Shown piece by piece: positions 34,317 to 45,175 of a stretch of DNA of 64,000 nt. A model generated the notes under the pieces. It had not been told where the DNA came from. It saw only the letters and a list, made by a program, of their open reading frames with translations, and ran no database searches. Source of the stretch: Epiperipatus broadwayi (Eukaryota; Onychophora; Udeonychophora; Euonychophora; Peripatidae); assembly GCA_028023455.1 (NCBI GenBank), contig JAQFVV010000064.1, positions 1,151,825 to 1,215,824 of the forward strand, in the 5' to 3' direction. Position 1 is the stretch's first letter. Every line of letters begins with the position of its first letter. Position numbers and translations under genes: made by a program.

Positions 34317-37300
34317 TGTGCCCTTATCTATAGGTCATAATAAGGTAGAATGGTCAATTGCTAAAAAATTTTAAATTTTAAGATATGTTTGTATGATATA
34401 TAAATAATAGTAGGATAATTAGATTTTATAGTACAATTTAAGGCTGAAAATACCTGGTATATAAAAGTGTAATGGATTATTTTAAAGGAACAGTTAAATA
34501 AAGCTTAATTATATCCTTGCTTATGGTTGTAAAAGCTGGCCATATAAAATAACACAGCTATAAATAGTTAAAAGTATATTAATAATTCGAGTATGATATT
34601 GTAAAACTAATAAATTAAATAAATGCTATATGTAGTGTTATAATTATATTTAATAGTCAAAATTAATCTAATATATTTTAAAATAAACTTTAGGATGGTG
34701 AGAATTATATTTGGTTCTACATTTTTAAATTATTTTCCAAATTTTTATAAAATATATCAGTTTTGGTAATTTAGACCGAGACGTAAATTAAAAAATCATC
34801 TGATAAAGTTAGTAATCATGTGACTGTATATTATATACCTTCACACACACGCTTGTTAGACTAATAATAAAGTTTGTGAATTATAAAACTAAATGTAATT
34901 GCTATCGATCCTTAAAGTAAAAGTTGAAATATTAAATGTTATTTTAATAATTGTTTTAAAATTTAAATGATTTTGATTAAACTATAATTGAGTTTAAAAA
35001 TACTATTCTAAGTAATATTTCAAATCATTACGTCATAAATGTCTTATTTGAAAAATCTAGTCTGTTATAAAACTAAAAAATGTGTAAATTTGTTCGCGCT
35101 AAAAAAGTCATTAACCAATCAACGGAGGTATTTTAGCAGACAAAATATAAGAATTAGATGAAGCGGGAGAAAGTAATGTGTAAGTGAAGGAGGGAGTAAC
35201 ATATTTTTTAGCTGAATAAGACCGTAAGCTAGAAAAGTGATATAATTTTAAAATTTTGTATTTATTTTAAAAGTTTTTTTTTAACATATAATATTTTGAC
35301 TGCCTTTACATGAAGGGCTAATTTTTAAAAGTTTTCTTGCCAGTGATTTTATTCAAGTTTAGCCAAAACCTTACAGTAAAAATGGAAGTACTAAAGGAAA
35401 AAATACCTAAAAATATTGCTAAAGGAAAAATATTTGTAAAGTGCCTCGATACAGCTTTATTTATGCTCAACCAGAAACTTATTATTGTAACTCAGAGGAA
35501 TATAATTTGGACGCTATACGGAAAACTTAAAAGAGAAGTTATTTGCCGTCAGGAAAAATTATGACGCACAAATTTATAAGGCTACTCTGAAGTTTTTTTT
35601 TTATTCTTCTCTATGAAAAAAAAATTAAGATGCGTTTATCATAAAGAAAAAATTATGTAAAAGTTATAATGAAGAAAGAATGTTTATCTTTTTAAAGGAA
35701 ACATTACAAAAATATAGTACCAGAATTTTAAAAGAAGGAAAAAAGTTACAGAATAATAAGATGAAAGAGCTATTGTGTTTTATGGAAAAGTAACAGAAAA
35801 CTTTCTCTAAGAAGAATTGAAAAAATATTATAAAGTGTTCATTGGAGAAATGCTTGATTTAGAAAATATAAATTTAAATTAATTAATGAAAATGGATCCA
35901 TGGAAACCGAAAAATTTACTGAATATTTAAAGCAAAGTACCTAGAAGATGCATCATAAAAGTCGCACGGGAAAATCTTAGCAGAAAATATTAGAAGAGAA
36001 TATGTAGACGTTTTCTTTACGGGATTAATTAATGTCATAATCAATAATTGTATTAAATGTGATAAAAAACCAAGGATTGTCGTCTATGAATATTTATTAA
36101 ACAGAGCAATAATTGTTTTGCCTTAAAATAGAACATTAAGTGACTGAAGAAGAAATAATAAACATTTTTTTTTAGCTTTAATATGAACGGTTTTCAAGAA
36201 AATTTGATGAAGAAGTTCAGTAAATATAGTTTAAATATTTTTTACTAATTTATTTTAAAATATAAAATGTTATGTGAGATTAGGGAAAACATATAAACAT
36301 AAATTTAGTAATATTGAGATTTAAATATAATAGCTTGATAAAATTATAGAAATATTGTTTAAAAATAAAGTGTATGTATGTGAGTATTATATCTACAAGG
36401 ATCAATGGGATGGTGAAGCCTACGGAACGAGATCGAGAAGATAAAGATCGTTTGGTAATTTTGATATTTATTTATAATGCATAATGTATTTTTTTTAGAT
36501 CATCTATTGACTAAGAATGAAGTGTGAAAGTTTAAATTATATGTACACATTTTATACAACATTTTAACATATAATGAGATAGGAGTAATTCGGAATATGC
36601 ATGCAATAATTTATTTAAAGTATATTAATAATATAATTTGACAGAACAATTGTGTGATTCTTTTGAACTTTCATGTGATAAAGTATTCAGATACTTTAAA
36701 ATAGTTTGTATATGATTAAATATATGAGGAAAGTAGTAAAAAGATTTTCTTATAGAACAGTGGAATAGTTTTAAAATAAATGAATTTTATTATTGTTAGT
36801 AATGCAGATATGTATTTGTCGATGTACAGTATAGAAAAAATCTTGAGAAATAAGATCGGATAGTGACTTGGAAGTACTAGTGGAGAGGAAACCAAGATGA
36901 TGTTTTTTTTTTTAAGAAATAGGAAAATATAGGATTTGGATCATATGTAGTTTTGTGTGATTTCAGTATAGTTAACTAAGCCCTATGACTGAACACATAT
37001 GGTTTGGACAGTGTTTTGCATATCTTTAAACTTTTTGATGTTATAATAAAGCTGAAGAAATAGCTTTAGCATCGTTCCTATGATAGAGGTTGGTAGACAG
37101 ATAAAGGTCACTCCTCTATAGTGTCTTTTAATTCACTGTGCCATGATTGTCAAGATATATGACGAGTAATATTCTAGTTGTATTGTGATCCTATGCATCT
37201 ATCTTCGCTATCCTTATTTTGTGAATCTGCATCGGTCAGAAAGATATTTTCAAAGAAATAATGAATAAAATAGAACTGAAGATATGTTATCGTTTGTGTA

Positions 37301-38920
37301 AGAATAGTTTATTTGCTGGAATGTATAAAATTGTGTAACTTTAAAATTGAAAGTCCAAAATATCATAAAGAGAGAAAGAATCATATAATACATTGTAAAA
37401 TTAAGTCAGAAATGAATATAAGATTTTTTGAAAAGAAATCTAAACCAAGTATTTAAAAGTGATAAAATTTGAATGAATTTTTTGTTAAAATAATATTTAT
37501 AAAATAAGTATTGCATATTTATTAAGAAAGTAGTTCAATAAGGTATAATAAACATATACTTGTGCATGGTATGTTAATAGTTGTAATTATATCATCCGAA
37601 GTAAGGCTTGAATGAGAATATGAGGATTAATAAACATCGGATAATGAATAATAAAAAACCTAATACCGAATGTAGAACAATGTTTTGACTTTGTAAGATT
37701 CCATACAACCAATATAAAACTAAAATTTGTTATTTTGTAGAATTTTACTACGAATGTAAATTTTGTAATTAAAAATATAATTTTAATAATATTAGGGATG
37801 CAAAGTGTTTGTGATAAGCATATAAAAAAATGCATTTTATAACAAGCTAACCATGATAATAAATCAAGTAATAATACTGTATTTTCTTAAGTGTTAAAAA
37901 GAGAAGATTTAACTAGGAAAAATAAATAGTATTTGGATTTCATTTTATAAACTAGTAAACTAAGATGAGATAGGAGAGTAAGGGATATCCAATGTATATA
38001 ATGTAAAATATTGTTAATTTATTTATGTTGTTAATAAACTTTGTTTTAAATTTATTTTAAAGTTTTGTGTCCGCGTTGTTATTTCTCCACATGGATGCAT
38101 GAAATCACGATACATTTATAATTGAAACAGACATATAGATTTTGCACAAAAAGTAAACATAAAAGTGTTATAATAATTTTGAGAATTTATTGGTATGTTA
38201 AAATTAAAAGATCATAATTTTATATTATTTATTGGTCATAAGTCGGTTGCCACAATATTACATTAAATTATATGCTAATGTTGCCACACGTATTCTGTTG
38301 TCAGATTATTAAAAATACTACCACGTACGTATTTATTTATTTCATTTAAGAAGAAATAAGAGTATATTATATTATTATTGTTATTATTATTATTATTAGT
38401 TGCTGTGTAGTAGATTATGACATAAAATTCCCTTTTCATATTTTACTACCGTAATTTTAAATCAGTTAGAATACAATTTATGAACCTGAGATTTATTTTG
38501 TTTTATTTTACTTCATTTTATTTAATTGAGCTAGATTCTTGTTATAAAGAAGAGAAGATATGATTATTATTTTAATCGTAGTGCATAGAGCTTAGAAAGT
38601 CGTAAGAATACTATGAGTTAGTTATTTGGTATAGTAAAAGGGGGAATAGTGTTCTTATGCCATTGAGGTAGTATCGTGTGGATAATGTCTCAATGTAGTC
38701 TATCTCGTTCCCCGTATTGTCACTCCATGTCTCATGAAAATAGTAAATATTTATTAATTCATTTTAAAAATTGAATCGAATTTATATTTTAAAAATTAGA
38801 GCTAGTAATCATTTTAATCAATGCTGAATATTTCATTTATTTATTTGTTAACTGAGCTAGAACCCGGAATATTCGTAATAAACAATATATTTTGGGGTGA
38901 GGACGCGCGGGGGGAGGTTA
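34317..38920 (+). repeat. E3 3' LTR (4.6 kb)
   Basis: This copy is about 4604 bp and aligns with 23389-27994 throughout, with scattered substitutions and single-base homopolymer indels. It ends gggggaggtta before gaatatatata. A 75-codon frame (35337-35564) is the shifted counterpart of 24408-24635. The reading frame changes near its end, which argues against a selected protein. Confidence 0.9.
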
Positions 38921-38964
38921 GAATATATATATATAGAGAGAGAGAGAGGAAGAGAGAGAGAGAG
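38921..38964. repeat. (TA)n(GA)n compound microsatellite, right flank of E3
   Basis: gaatatatatata passes into (GA)n with one ggaa interruption. Together with 3966-3999 and 23313-23388 this looks like the remains of one compound array that received two insertions. Confidence 0.85.
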
Positions 38965-38965
38965 A

Positions 38966-39153
38966 TGTTTAGACCAGTGCTTTGCATTAAATGGACAGTA
39001 CTTTGAAAGGGATTCAATTTGTAACACCTAAAAATAAATACGTAATTTTTATTACAACATTCTGGTCATTTTTGCACACTGCCCCATATATATACTATTA
39101 ACTCTTAACTCACCGTTTTTAAGAGATCAGAGAAAATAAATAATAGATATGCA
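38966..39153 (+). repeat. Mariner 3'-end segment, first copy of a direct repeat
   Basis: About 188 bp repeat 39882-40072 at roughly 90%. It includes the end of the mariner transposase (DQCFALNGQYFERDS in one frame), the 3' untranslated end (aataaatac.caatttttattacaacattct), and about 90 bp of following flank. Because flank is included, this is a local duplication, not two insertions. Confidence 0.75.
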
Positions 39154-39239
39154 CCAGTCTTGCCGACTTTTCTCATCAAGAGAAATCATGTTATAGCACA
39201 TTAAATGTTTTTGCTAAGTGTGTTTCACTTATTTGACAG

Positions 39240-39980
39240 TTTCTGTAATGGCTGAAAAGTTGAAACAATGTGAAAGTCTGTTTTCTGTTAAGTAAAATGG
39301 TAAGGGAAACAATTATAATGCATGAAACAGCTTACAAAAAAGCTGATATCAGTGATTTAATTAAAGTGTCAAATTCACCAAGCCCTAAAAAGGGGGGTAA
39401 AGTCCAATATCAAGACAATATTATTGTTGTTTTTGGATGCAAATAACATTGTTTACTCAGAATTTGTTCATAACAACCAGGCATTTAAAACTTACAAGTT
39501 CTGAAAAGTTTACATGATGCGGTCAAGCAAAAACATTTGGGGAGTGCAAAAATTTACCATGACAGTGCACCAGGGCACAAAACCTGGAAAGTGAAACAAT
39601 TTTTACTTACATTCAGCATGATCCAACTTATCTATCAACTATATTTGTTGGATTTCACTCCATTCAACTTTTTTTTTTATTCTCTTGAATGAAAAAATGC
39701 CTCAATTTTTTTTTTTTGCAAACTTACAAGTGGTGGTCGAGAGGTCAGCGTAACTGCCTTGCACTTGCAGGCAGTTGCCCTGGTTGCGGGTTCGCATCCC
39801 GGCTGGTGCTATGACATTTAAAAAAAAAAGGCATCACTTTGCAAGAGTTTCCGGACTACATTGAAAAGTGAAAAACACATTTAGACCAATGCTTTGCATT
39901 AAATGGACAGTAGTACTTTGAAAGGGATTCAAATTGTAACACCTAAAAATAAATACACAATTTTTATTACAACATTCTGT
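39240..39980 (+). pseudogene. Mariner-type transposase fossil
   Basis: Several frames carry mariner family blocks in the right order. The first is LDANNIVYSEFV (about 39433-39470; family form FD..GIVH.EFVP). The next is HDSAPGHKTWKVKQFL (about 39560-39608; family form HDNAPAH). Then comes LDFTPFNFFFYSLE (about 39649-39690; family SPDLAPxDFFLF, with the catalytic-position Asp now Asn). The last is LQEFPDYIEK...THLDQCFALNG (about 39840-39905), the usual C-terminal pattern. Stops and frameshifts occur throughout, and a SINE splits it at about 39731-39830. The element is dead. The 5' terminal repeat was not identified. Confidence 0.75.
39731..39830 (+). mobile_element. tRNA-derived SINE inside the mariner fossil
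   Basis: The Pol III A box TGGTCGAGAGG fits the consensus TRGYNNARNGG. It is followed about 50 bp later by the B-box-like GGTTCGCATCC, then ggctggtgctatgacattta and an A10 tail. It is the same family as 61528-61640 and 58965-59058 (shared A box, B box and ...gctatgacat end). Target duplications are not clear here. Confidence 0.8.
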
Positions 39981-40072
39981 TTATTATTGCATCCCCACCC
40001 TATATATACTATTAACTCTTAATTCACCGATTTTAAGAGAATAGAGAAAATAAATAATAGATATGTAAAAAT
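39882..40072 (+). repeat. Mariner 3'-end segment, second copy of the direct repeat
   Basis: Partner of 38966-39153, about 916 bp downstream. It carries the last codons of the transposase fossil, the mariner 3' end and about 90 bp of flank (tatatatactattaactctt...). Confidence 0.75.
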
Positions 40073-40394
40073 ACTAGAATAAAAACCAGAAACAATTATA
40101 TACATAAACAATTTCATGATTATTTACTAAAACCCAATATTAAAAAATTCAATTTAGCTATTGCACTTTATAAGATTTAGAACTATACTAAGTGAGCATA
40201 TTTTCATATAAATAATTATTATATCAAGTGCGTCTATAAAACTAATTGGCAATAAATAAATAATGGGTTAGTATTTAAATTAATCAGATTTTCTTTGACA
40301 TTAAAGAAACCTCTAATTGAAGATATTGTCATCTGCTTACCATGTTAAGTTAATACACTGTACAGGTTTATACACACCTGCACATATATCATGT

Positions 40395-40465
40395 AATATA
40401 AGGGATTTGAACTCAGACTTTCCCACAGCCCTTAACTCTCCATGCCATCTCATATTGCTGATGTT
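40395..40465 (-). repeat. Degenerate tRNA-like (SINE) remnant
   Basis: On the minus strand, gatggcatggagagttaagg resembles the A-box half of a Ser/Leu-type tRNA, and gagttcaaatcccttat resembles the B box. Spacing is close to that of a tRNA body. The anticodon stem is not convincing, so this is a relic, not a tRNA gene. Confidence 0.5.
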
Positions 40466-40730
40466 AAGCTAATCTTGTTTTATACAAATTAAATTATATA
40501 TATATATATGTCATGGAGAGGTGGAGAGAACTATATATAAAGAGAGAAAATATTACATAGAAATAACTATAGAAATAGAAAAATGCTTGCATATTAGGCA
40601 TATAAAAAAGTATAAGACAATAGCATTAAATTAGATAATATGTGATAGTATAAAAAATATAGAAAAAAAATTTTTTTTTATGCTTTTATTCACATAAATG
40701 TGCTAAAATTGTAAAAAATAAATTTTCTTC

Positions 40731-40985
40731 AGCTTTCACAAATATATATGTTACTTTGATAATTCACAAATCAGGTTGCCAAAGAATCATTCTAATAAAT
40801 TAGCAAATAACACACACTTTTTTATTCATTTCCAATCTATTTCTCATATAAGAATGTTTTTTATCTGATGAATAGGTTGGCATCGATACAAAATGTGGAT
40901 GTTATTGCAAATTTATTTGAATAATTCTTTAGGAATCTGGTTCATGAATTTTTGTAATAACACTTTTATTTGTGAAAGCTTTAAA
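40731..40985. repeat. ~255-bp foldback with almost no loop
   Basis: Starting at agctttcacaaat (about 40731), the sequence is followed inward by blocks that recur as reverse complement up to about 40985 (tttgtgaaagct). Arms are about 75-80% identical by eye and meet near 40855. No transposase is present. It may be a MITE or a head-to-head solo repeat. Confidence 0.6.
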
Positions 40986-41328
40986 AAATTGTGTAGTTTA
41001 CTCTTAGCATGTTGAAACCACAAGAGGGCGTAATTTTTATATAAACAAACACAAATATAATGTTACCATGCCCTTTTTTTGTATTTTCAACTTTAACATT
41101 ATTTTCCAAAATGGAATAATTACATTTTTAAATTACATTATACATTTTAGCACCTTGCGACATTTTGCAAACTATTTTTAAACAATTTACGAAACATTAT
41201 TTTGTAAAAAAATATTATTTTTGAAAATACAAGAATTACAATATTTTAAATTACATTCCACAAGTCAGCATGTAGTGCTGGACTATGCATGGAGGGGGGA
41301 ATGGGGTTTTGCCAGTCCAAAGGCTCGG

Positions 41329-41494
41329 CCAAAAGATGCAGTACTCTGAATCAAACCAAGATTATGATTTGCAAAACAATGTGCAACCTCAGACATTTTG
41401 TCTTGTATATGTTCTTAATATGACCAAAAGATGCAGTACTCTGATCAAATCAAGCTTATGATTTCCAAAACAACATGCAACCTCAGCCATTTCA
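41329..41494. repeat. Two-unit tandem repeat, 95-bp period
   Basis: The block ccaaaagatgcagtactctg...caacctcag.cattt at 41329-41400 recurs at 41424-41494 with about 90% identity. It lies in a moderately GC-richer patch of unknown origin. Confidence 0.75.
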
Positions 41495-41849
41495 TTTGAC
41501 CCGTAGCTGCTCTTATGCAAATGTATATTTTCACGACTTGTGTGAAATGGTACATGGGCCTACCTTTATGAAATTGTTTTCACATTCCATGATGTGTATG
41601 AAAGCACTGGGATGGGCTTATGATTACTAGTATGTCAGCTAGGGTGTAAAATCCTTACTACGAAAGCATATTACAACAGTTATGGCCAGTTGAATTCCAA
41701 ACACCTTCACGATATATAGTAGCGATCTGTTAAGTGTGCGCATTTGTGTAATGTCGCAAAACACATCAGTGGTCACCAATATTGGTGTGAAACACCATCT
41801 AAGCCTGCAATAGCTAATATGAACAGAACTGTTCAATATGGCTATAACA

Positions 41850-41914
41850 TTCTATGCAAAAGCACAGAAATATTGGGCCGCGTAAACGGCATATTTCTGT
41901 GCATTTACATAGAA
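41850..41914. other. 65-nt strong hairpin, miRNA-precursor-like in shape
   Basis: 24-nt arms (41850-41873 and 41891-41914) pair with two mismatches. The 17-nt apical part has its own gccg/cggc mini-stem around cgtaaa. The perfect inner stretch is gcacagaaatat/atatttctgtgc. Size and shape resemble a short pre-miRNA, but a palindromic repeat relic is equally possible. No known miRNA seed was recognised. Confidence 0.6.
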
Positions 41915-42179
41915 AATACATCCTCTTGCGGTTTCAACATACTAAGAAAAGACTACCAAAAATTTTTTTCTTTTACACTTCTAGCATATTTATATGAAGA
42001 AAAAAAACATTTTGGTTTTACCTTCTACTTTATATTTTTTATTCTCAACTTTTTAGTTTTATATATGTAACAATGAATGATTCTAAATCAGTTTTCAATG
42101 AACAGTATAAGAAGTATCACTCAACACTACTACTATCAATATTATATATAAAATTTTAATTTTTTTACTAATTCTTAGA

Positions 42180-42345
42180 TAAAATTACTCAAAAACATAA
42201 AACTAATGTATTGTCATCAGGATGCATATGTTTCCAAAGTTTCAATTAGATTGGAAATTGGGAAGTGGGCAAAAATTGAGTTTCAAGATATGAACCAGAC
42301 AAGCAGAATAAGCTAAATAATACCTTATAATAAAAATGTCAATAA
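42180..42345 (+). repeat. Possible 3' tail of a dispersed LINE/SINE family
   Basis: The segment gcatatgtttccaaagtttc...ttgagtttcaagatatgaacc...gcagaataagctaaataatacc has the flavour of widespread invertebrate RTE/SINE tails. This is a recollection of motif style only; no coding part accompanies it. Confidence 0.3.
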
Positions 42346-42553
42346 AATGCATGCAGAAAAATTTACTAAATAAATAATATTTAAGCAATTCTTTTATTTA
42401 AAGACCTACAAGCAAAAAAAAAAAAATTAAATATCAATTACTTACAATAAAAGAATATTTGAAATGGATCATAATTACATGTATGACCATACTTATTGAA
42501 AAGTGATTATTCATAGTATGTATTATGTAAATATGTTTAATGATATATATATG

Positions 42554-43340
42554 ATATATTTTGTGGGTTCATCTGTGTTAAAAAATTTAAATATTGATAT
42601 ACCGATGTTTTGACTTGATCACACAAGTCATCTACTGGGTGACAAAAGGTAGAAAGGTTATAGAGGCGCTACAATCACTGATTTGAAAAAAAAACATTAA
42701 AGTTCCACCAATAGCAAAAATGTTAAACTAAGAATGTTTTTTAAAAAAATCTTTCCAAATAGGAGGAAGTATGCATGTATCATCTCGCTTATTGATACAA
42801 TCTGGCCTTTTAAGTATCTCAATGGCTTCTCTAATTTTGCACTGCTAGACATCACATCTGGATATGATCCTGGTACTAGAAAAATCAATTTTATGACCTG
42901 AATCTATAGTATGGAGTGAGAGTGCTGATGATGATGAGTGTTATTTAACTGCATTAGTATGCTAATCTCTTATAACACTAATGTGATGATTGCTCATACC
43001 TATATAAGAAGCTTTACAATTTTCACATGAGATTTGATAAGCACCATGAGATTCAAGAGGGATTGAATCCTTAGGCTTGATTATTATATTGCTGATCTTT
43101 TGATGAGTAGAAAATGTTGTATTTATATTATAGCATTTTAATATATGTTCAATACTGTCTGTAGTTTCTTTTACATATGGAACATAAATCCTAATCACTG
43201 ATTTATCATCTTTTTGTTTCCTATTTTGTCCATTTTGGGCTTGAAATAAGGCTTTTTTAAAAAAATTATAATTATAACTATTTGCTAATAAAACACTCTT
43301 AAATGATTTATTTCTTTTTTCAGATGTGACTTATTTGAAA
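42554..43340 (-). pseudogene. Penelope-like element fragment with GIY-YIG endonuclease, left arm
   Basis: On the minus strand this encodes the linker after the RT (about 43200-43340, KSVLLANS...KALFQAQNG) and then the GIY-YIG part: LESHGAYQISCENCKASYIGMS (frame 42962-43198). The G-(A/V)-Y and SYIG motifs are the GIY-YIG signature fused to Penelope RTs. The downstream half of the domain (rc of about 42780-42960) is also present but frameshifted. The RT core is missing, so it is 5'-truncated. The 3' end at about 42554-42640 is shared with the right arm. Confidence 0.8.
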
Positions 43341-43366
43341 GGTTAACTGCTCTATTTAAAAGAGTT

Positions 43367-44003
43367 TTGGCTACAGAAACTGAGTTGGGTGATGATGCTT
43401 CAGACAGTATTGGATGTATATTAAAATGCTGTAATATAAATACAGCATTTTCTACTCATCAAAAGATTAGCAATATAATAACCAAGCCTAAGGATTCAAT
43501 CCCTCTTGAATCTCATGGTGTTTATCAAATCTCATGTGAAAATTGTAAAGCTTCTTACATAGGTATGAGTAATTGTCGCATGAGTGTTAAAAGAGATGAG
43601 CATGCTAATGCAGTTAAACAACACTCATCATCATCATCATCACTCTCACTCCATACTATAGATTCAGGTTATAAAATTGTTTTTTCTAGTACCAGAATCA
43701 TATCCAGATGTGATGTCTACCAGTGCAAAATTAGAGAAGCCATTGAGATACTTAAAAGGCCAGATTGTATCAATAAGTGAGATGATACAAGCAAACTTCC
43801 TCCTATTTGGATTTTTTTAAAAAAAACATTCTTAATTTAACATTTTTGCTATTGGTGGAACTTTAAGGGTTTTTTTTTTTTTTCAAATCAGTGATTGTAG
43901 CGCCTCTACAACCATCTTTCTACCTTTTATCACCCAGTAGATGACTTGTGTGATCAAGTCGAATATTTAAATTTTTTAACATAGATGAACCCGCAAAATA
44001 TGT
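43367..44003 (+). pseudogene. Penelope-like GIY-YIG fragment, right arm
   Basis: The frame 43367-43780 (open from upstream, no ATG) encodes ILKCCNINTAFSTHQKIS, then SHGVYQISCENCKASYIGMS, RMSVKRDEH and an end containing ISRCDVYQCKIREAIEILK. That is a complete GIY-YIG-type endonuclease module, about 130 residues, with the Arg and EH positions of the family. It is the inverted partner of 42554-43200, with the two 5' ends facing each other. The 3' non-coding end (43781-44003) matches the left arm in reverse. RT is absent. Confidence 0.85.
43938..43963 (+). ncRNA. Hammerhead-like relic at the Penelope 3' end
   Basis: tagatga-cttg-tgtgat-caag-tcgaa resembles the hammerhead core CUGAUGA, stem II, GAAA, with a 4-bp stem II. 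The left arm (rc of about 42607-42636) has the same stem and loop followed by tcaaaacatc. Core bases C3/U4 are not conserved and the GAAA is damaged in each copy, so activity is unlikely. Hammerheads are known in Penelope-like elements. Confidence 0.35.
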
Positions 44004-44317
44004 CTTTTATATATGCAACCCGTGAAAATTTTCGTATCAATATATATATACAGCTTTCCTATCATTCATAATAATTTTTTAAAATCACAAGATTCGGGAT
44101 AATTTATTTTTAATTAAATAAATATAATTATTAATAACTCTGTAGTCAATTGTTCAGAAAGGGACAGATTAACATAACCATTCCATTCAAGCCTAAATAC
44201 TTAGTTCTTAATTGACACTAAATCATGCAGAATAAAAGAAACTGTAAAGACAAAGCATTATTCATCAAGCTTAACAATTCCTAAATAATATTTTTTTGTT
44301 CTTGTGTTACTCTTTAG

Positions 44318-44319
<2 letters not shown>

Positions 44320-44352
<33 letters not shown>

Positions 44353-44366
44353 TATATATTTATATA

Positions 44367-44399
<33 letters not shown>

Positions 44400-44400
44400 G
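44320..44400. repeat. (TA)n microsatellite
   Basis: A long (AT)n tract with a few substitutions, without coding content. Confidence 0.9.
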
Positions 44401-44578
44401 AACTCACTAATACATTTATTTATATTACATATTCAGACTGTATTCTGCCCATCCCTCTTCTGCGTATTTAAATGGACATATTAAAGTCCTATATGTGAGA
44501 GGTCAAACTGACTTAAAGTCAACATGGGTATGATAATAATATTGGCACCAACAAGAGTTTTGAGTATTCTGTCTTTGG

Positions 44579-44703
44579 ATTTTCAATGATATGGATGGCT
44601 AAAGTGTTGGAGGGTGGAGGAGACTGAAGGTCGCCCATTAAAGTTTGAAGATTTGCTATCTTAATATAAACCGAGTACTGATTGTATATATGTGTGGGAG
44701 ATG
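44579..44703. repeat. Second copy of the 3006-3134 dispersed repeat, partly inverted
   Basis: 44579-44649 is the reverse complement of 3006-3080 (shared catccatatcattgaaaat and ttcaaactttaatg). 44670-44703 matches about 3100-3134 in direct orientation (tatgtgtgggagatg). The mixed orientation fits a foldback family. Confidence 0.55.
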
Positions 44704-45175
44704 CTTATTTATATATATATATAAACAACATTTTAAAAAATAATATAATTATTAATAAAAAAAATTAAGGGCACATTTACATATATTTTACTCTGTGTTC
44801 ACTCCTACATTCATTGAAGCAAGAAAAATAAGAAAAAAAAACTATTGTATTTATATTTTTAAAATAATGTGGTAGGTTACCCCCCCCTCCCTGAGTAACA
44901 TTTTTGCTTTATAGAAATACAATGAATTCATCTCTTAAAAACCTGACCTCTAGCGGCTCAACGGACCAGTCGTTGCTCAAATCATATCACCTTTGAAACA
45001 ATAAAATATTCACTTTTAATCTGGAATTTCACCTCAAAATGATTTTAAACAGACTGTAAGTACTAATTTTATTAATCCGCACGTTTACATTTGTTTTTTA
45101 AAAAATTTACGTTCACATTAAGCTTGATTTAAATCCCACATTGATTGAGTTGAATAACGTCATCTCCTAACGTTC

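Larger units (their letters stand above)
23389..38920 (+). mobile_element. E3: Ty3/gypsy LTR retrotransposon with 4.6-kb LTRs
   Basis: E3 is about 15.5 kb: LTR (23389-27994), PBS (28000-28018), leader, gag (28683-30825), pol (about 30822-34106), purine tract and LTR (34317-38920). The LTRs are about 4605 bp each and differ by roughly 1% by eye. Pol is clearly related to that of E2 in motif order and spacing, but the LTRs and leader are not alike. Lesions are a Gag frameshift near 29140, a nonsense codon at 30445-30447 and an integrase active-site Asp-to-Asn change. It is bounded by (TA)n on the left and gaatatata on the right, so a clean target duplication cannot be defined. Confidence 0.92.

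Noticed and set aside
40867-40890. CTGATGA on the plus strand inside the foldback
   Set aside because: No GAAA or stem II follows at a workable distance.
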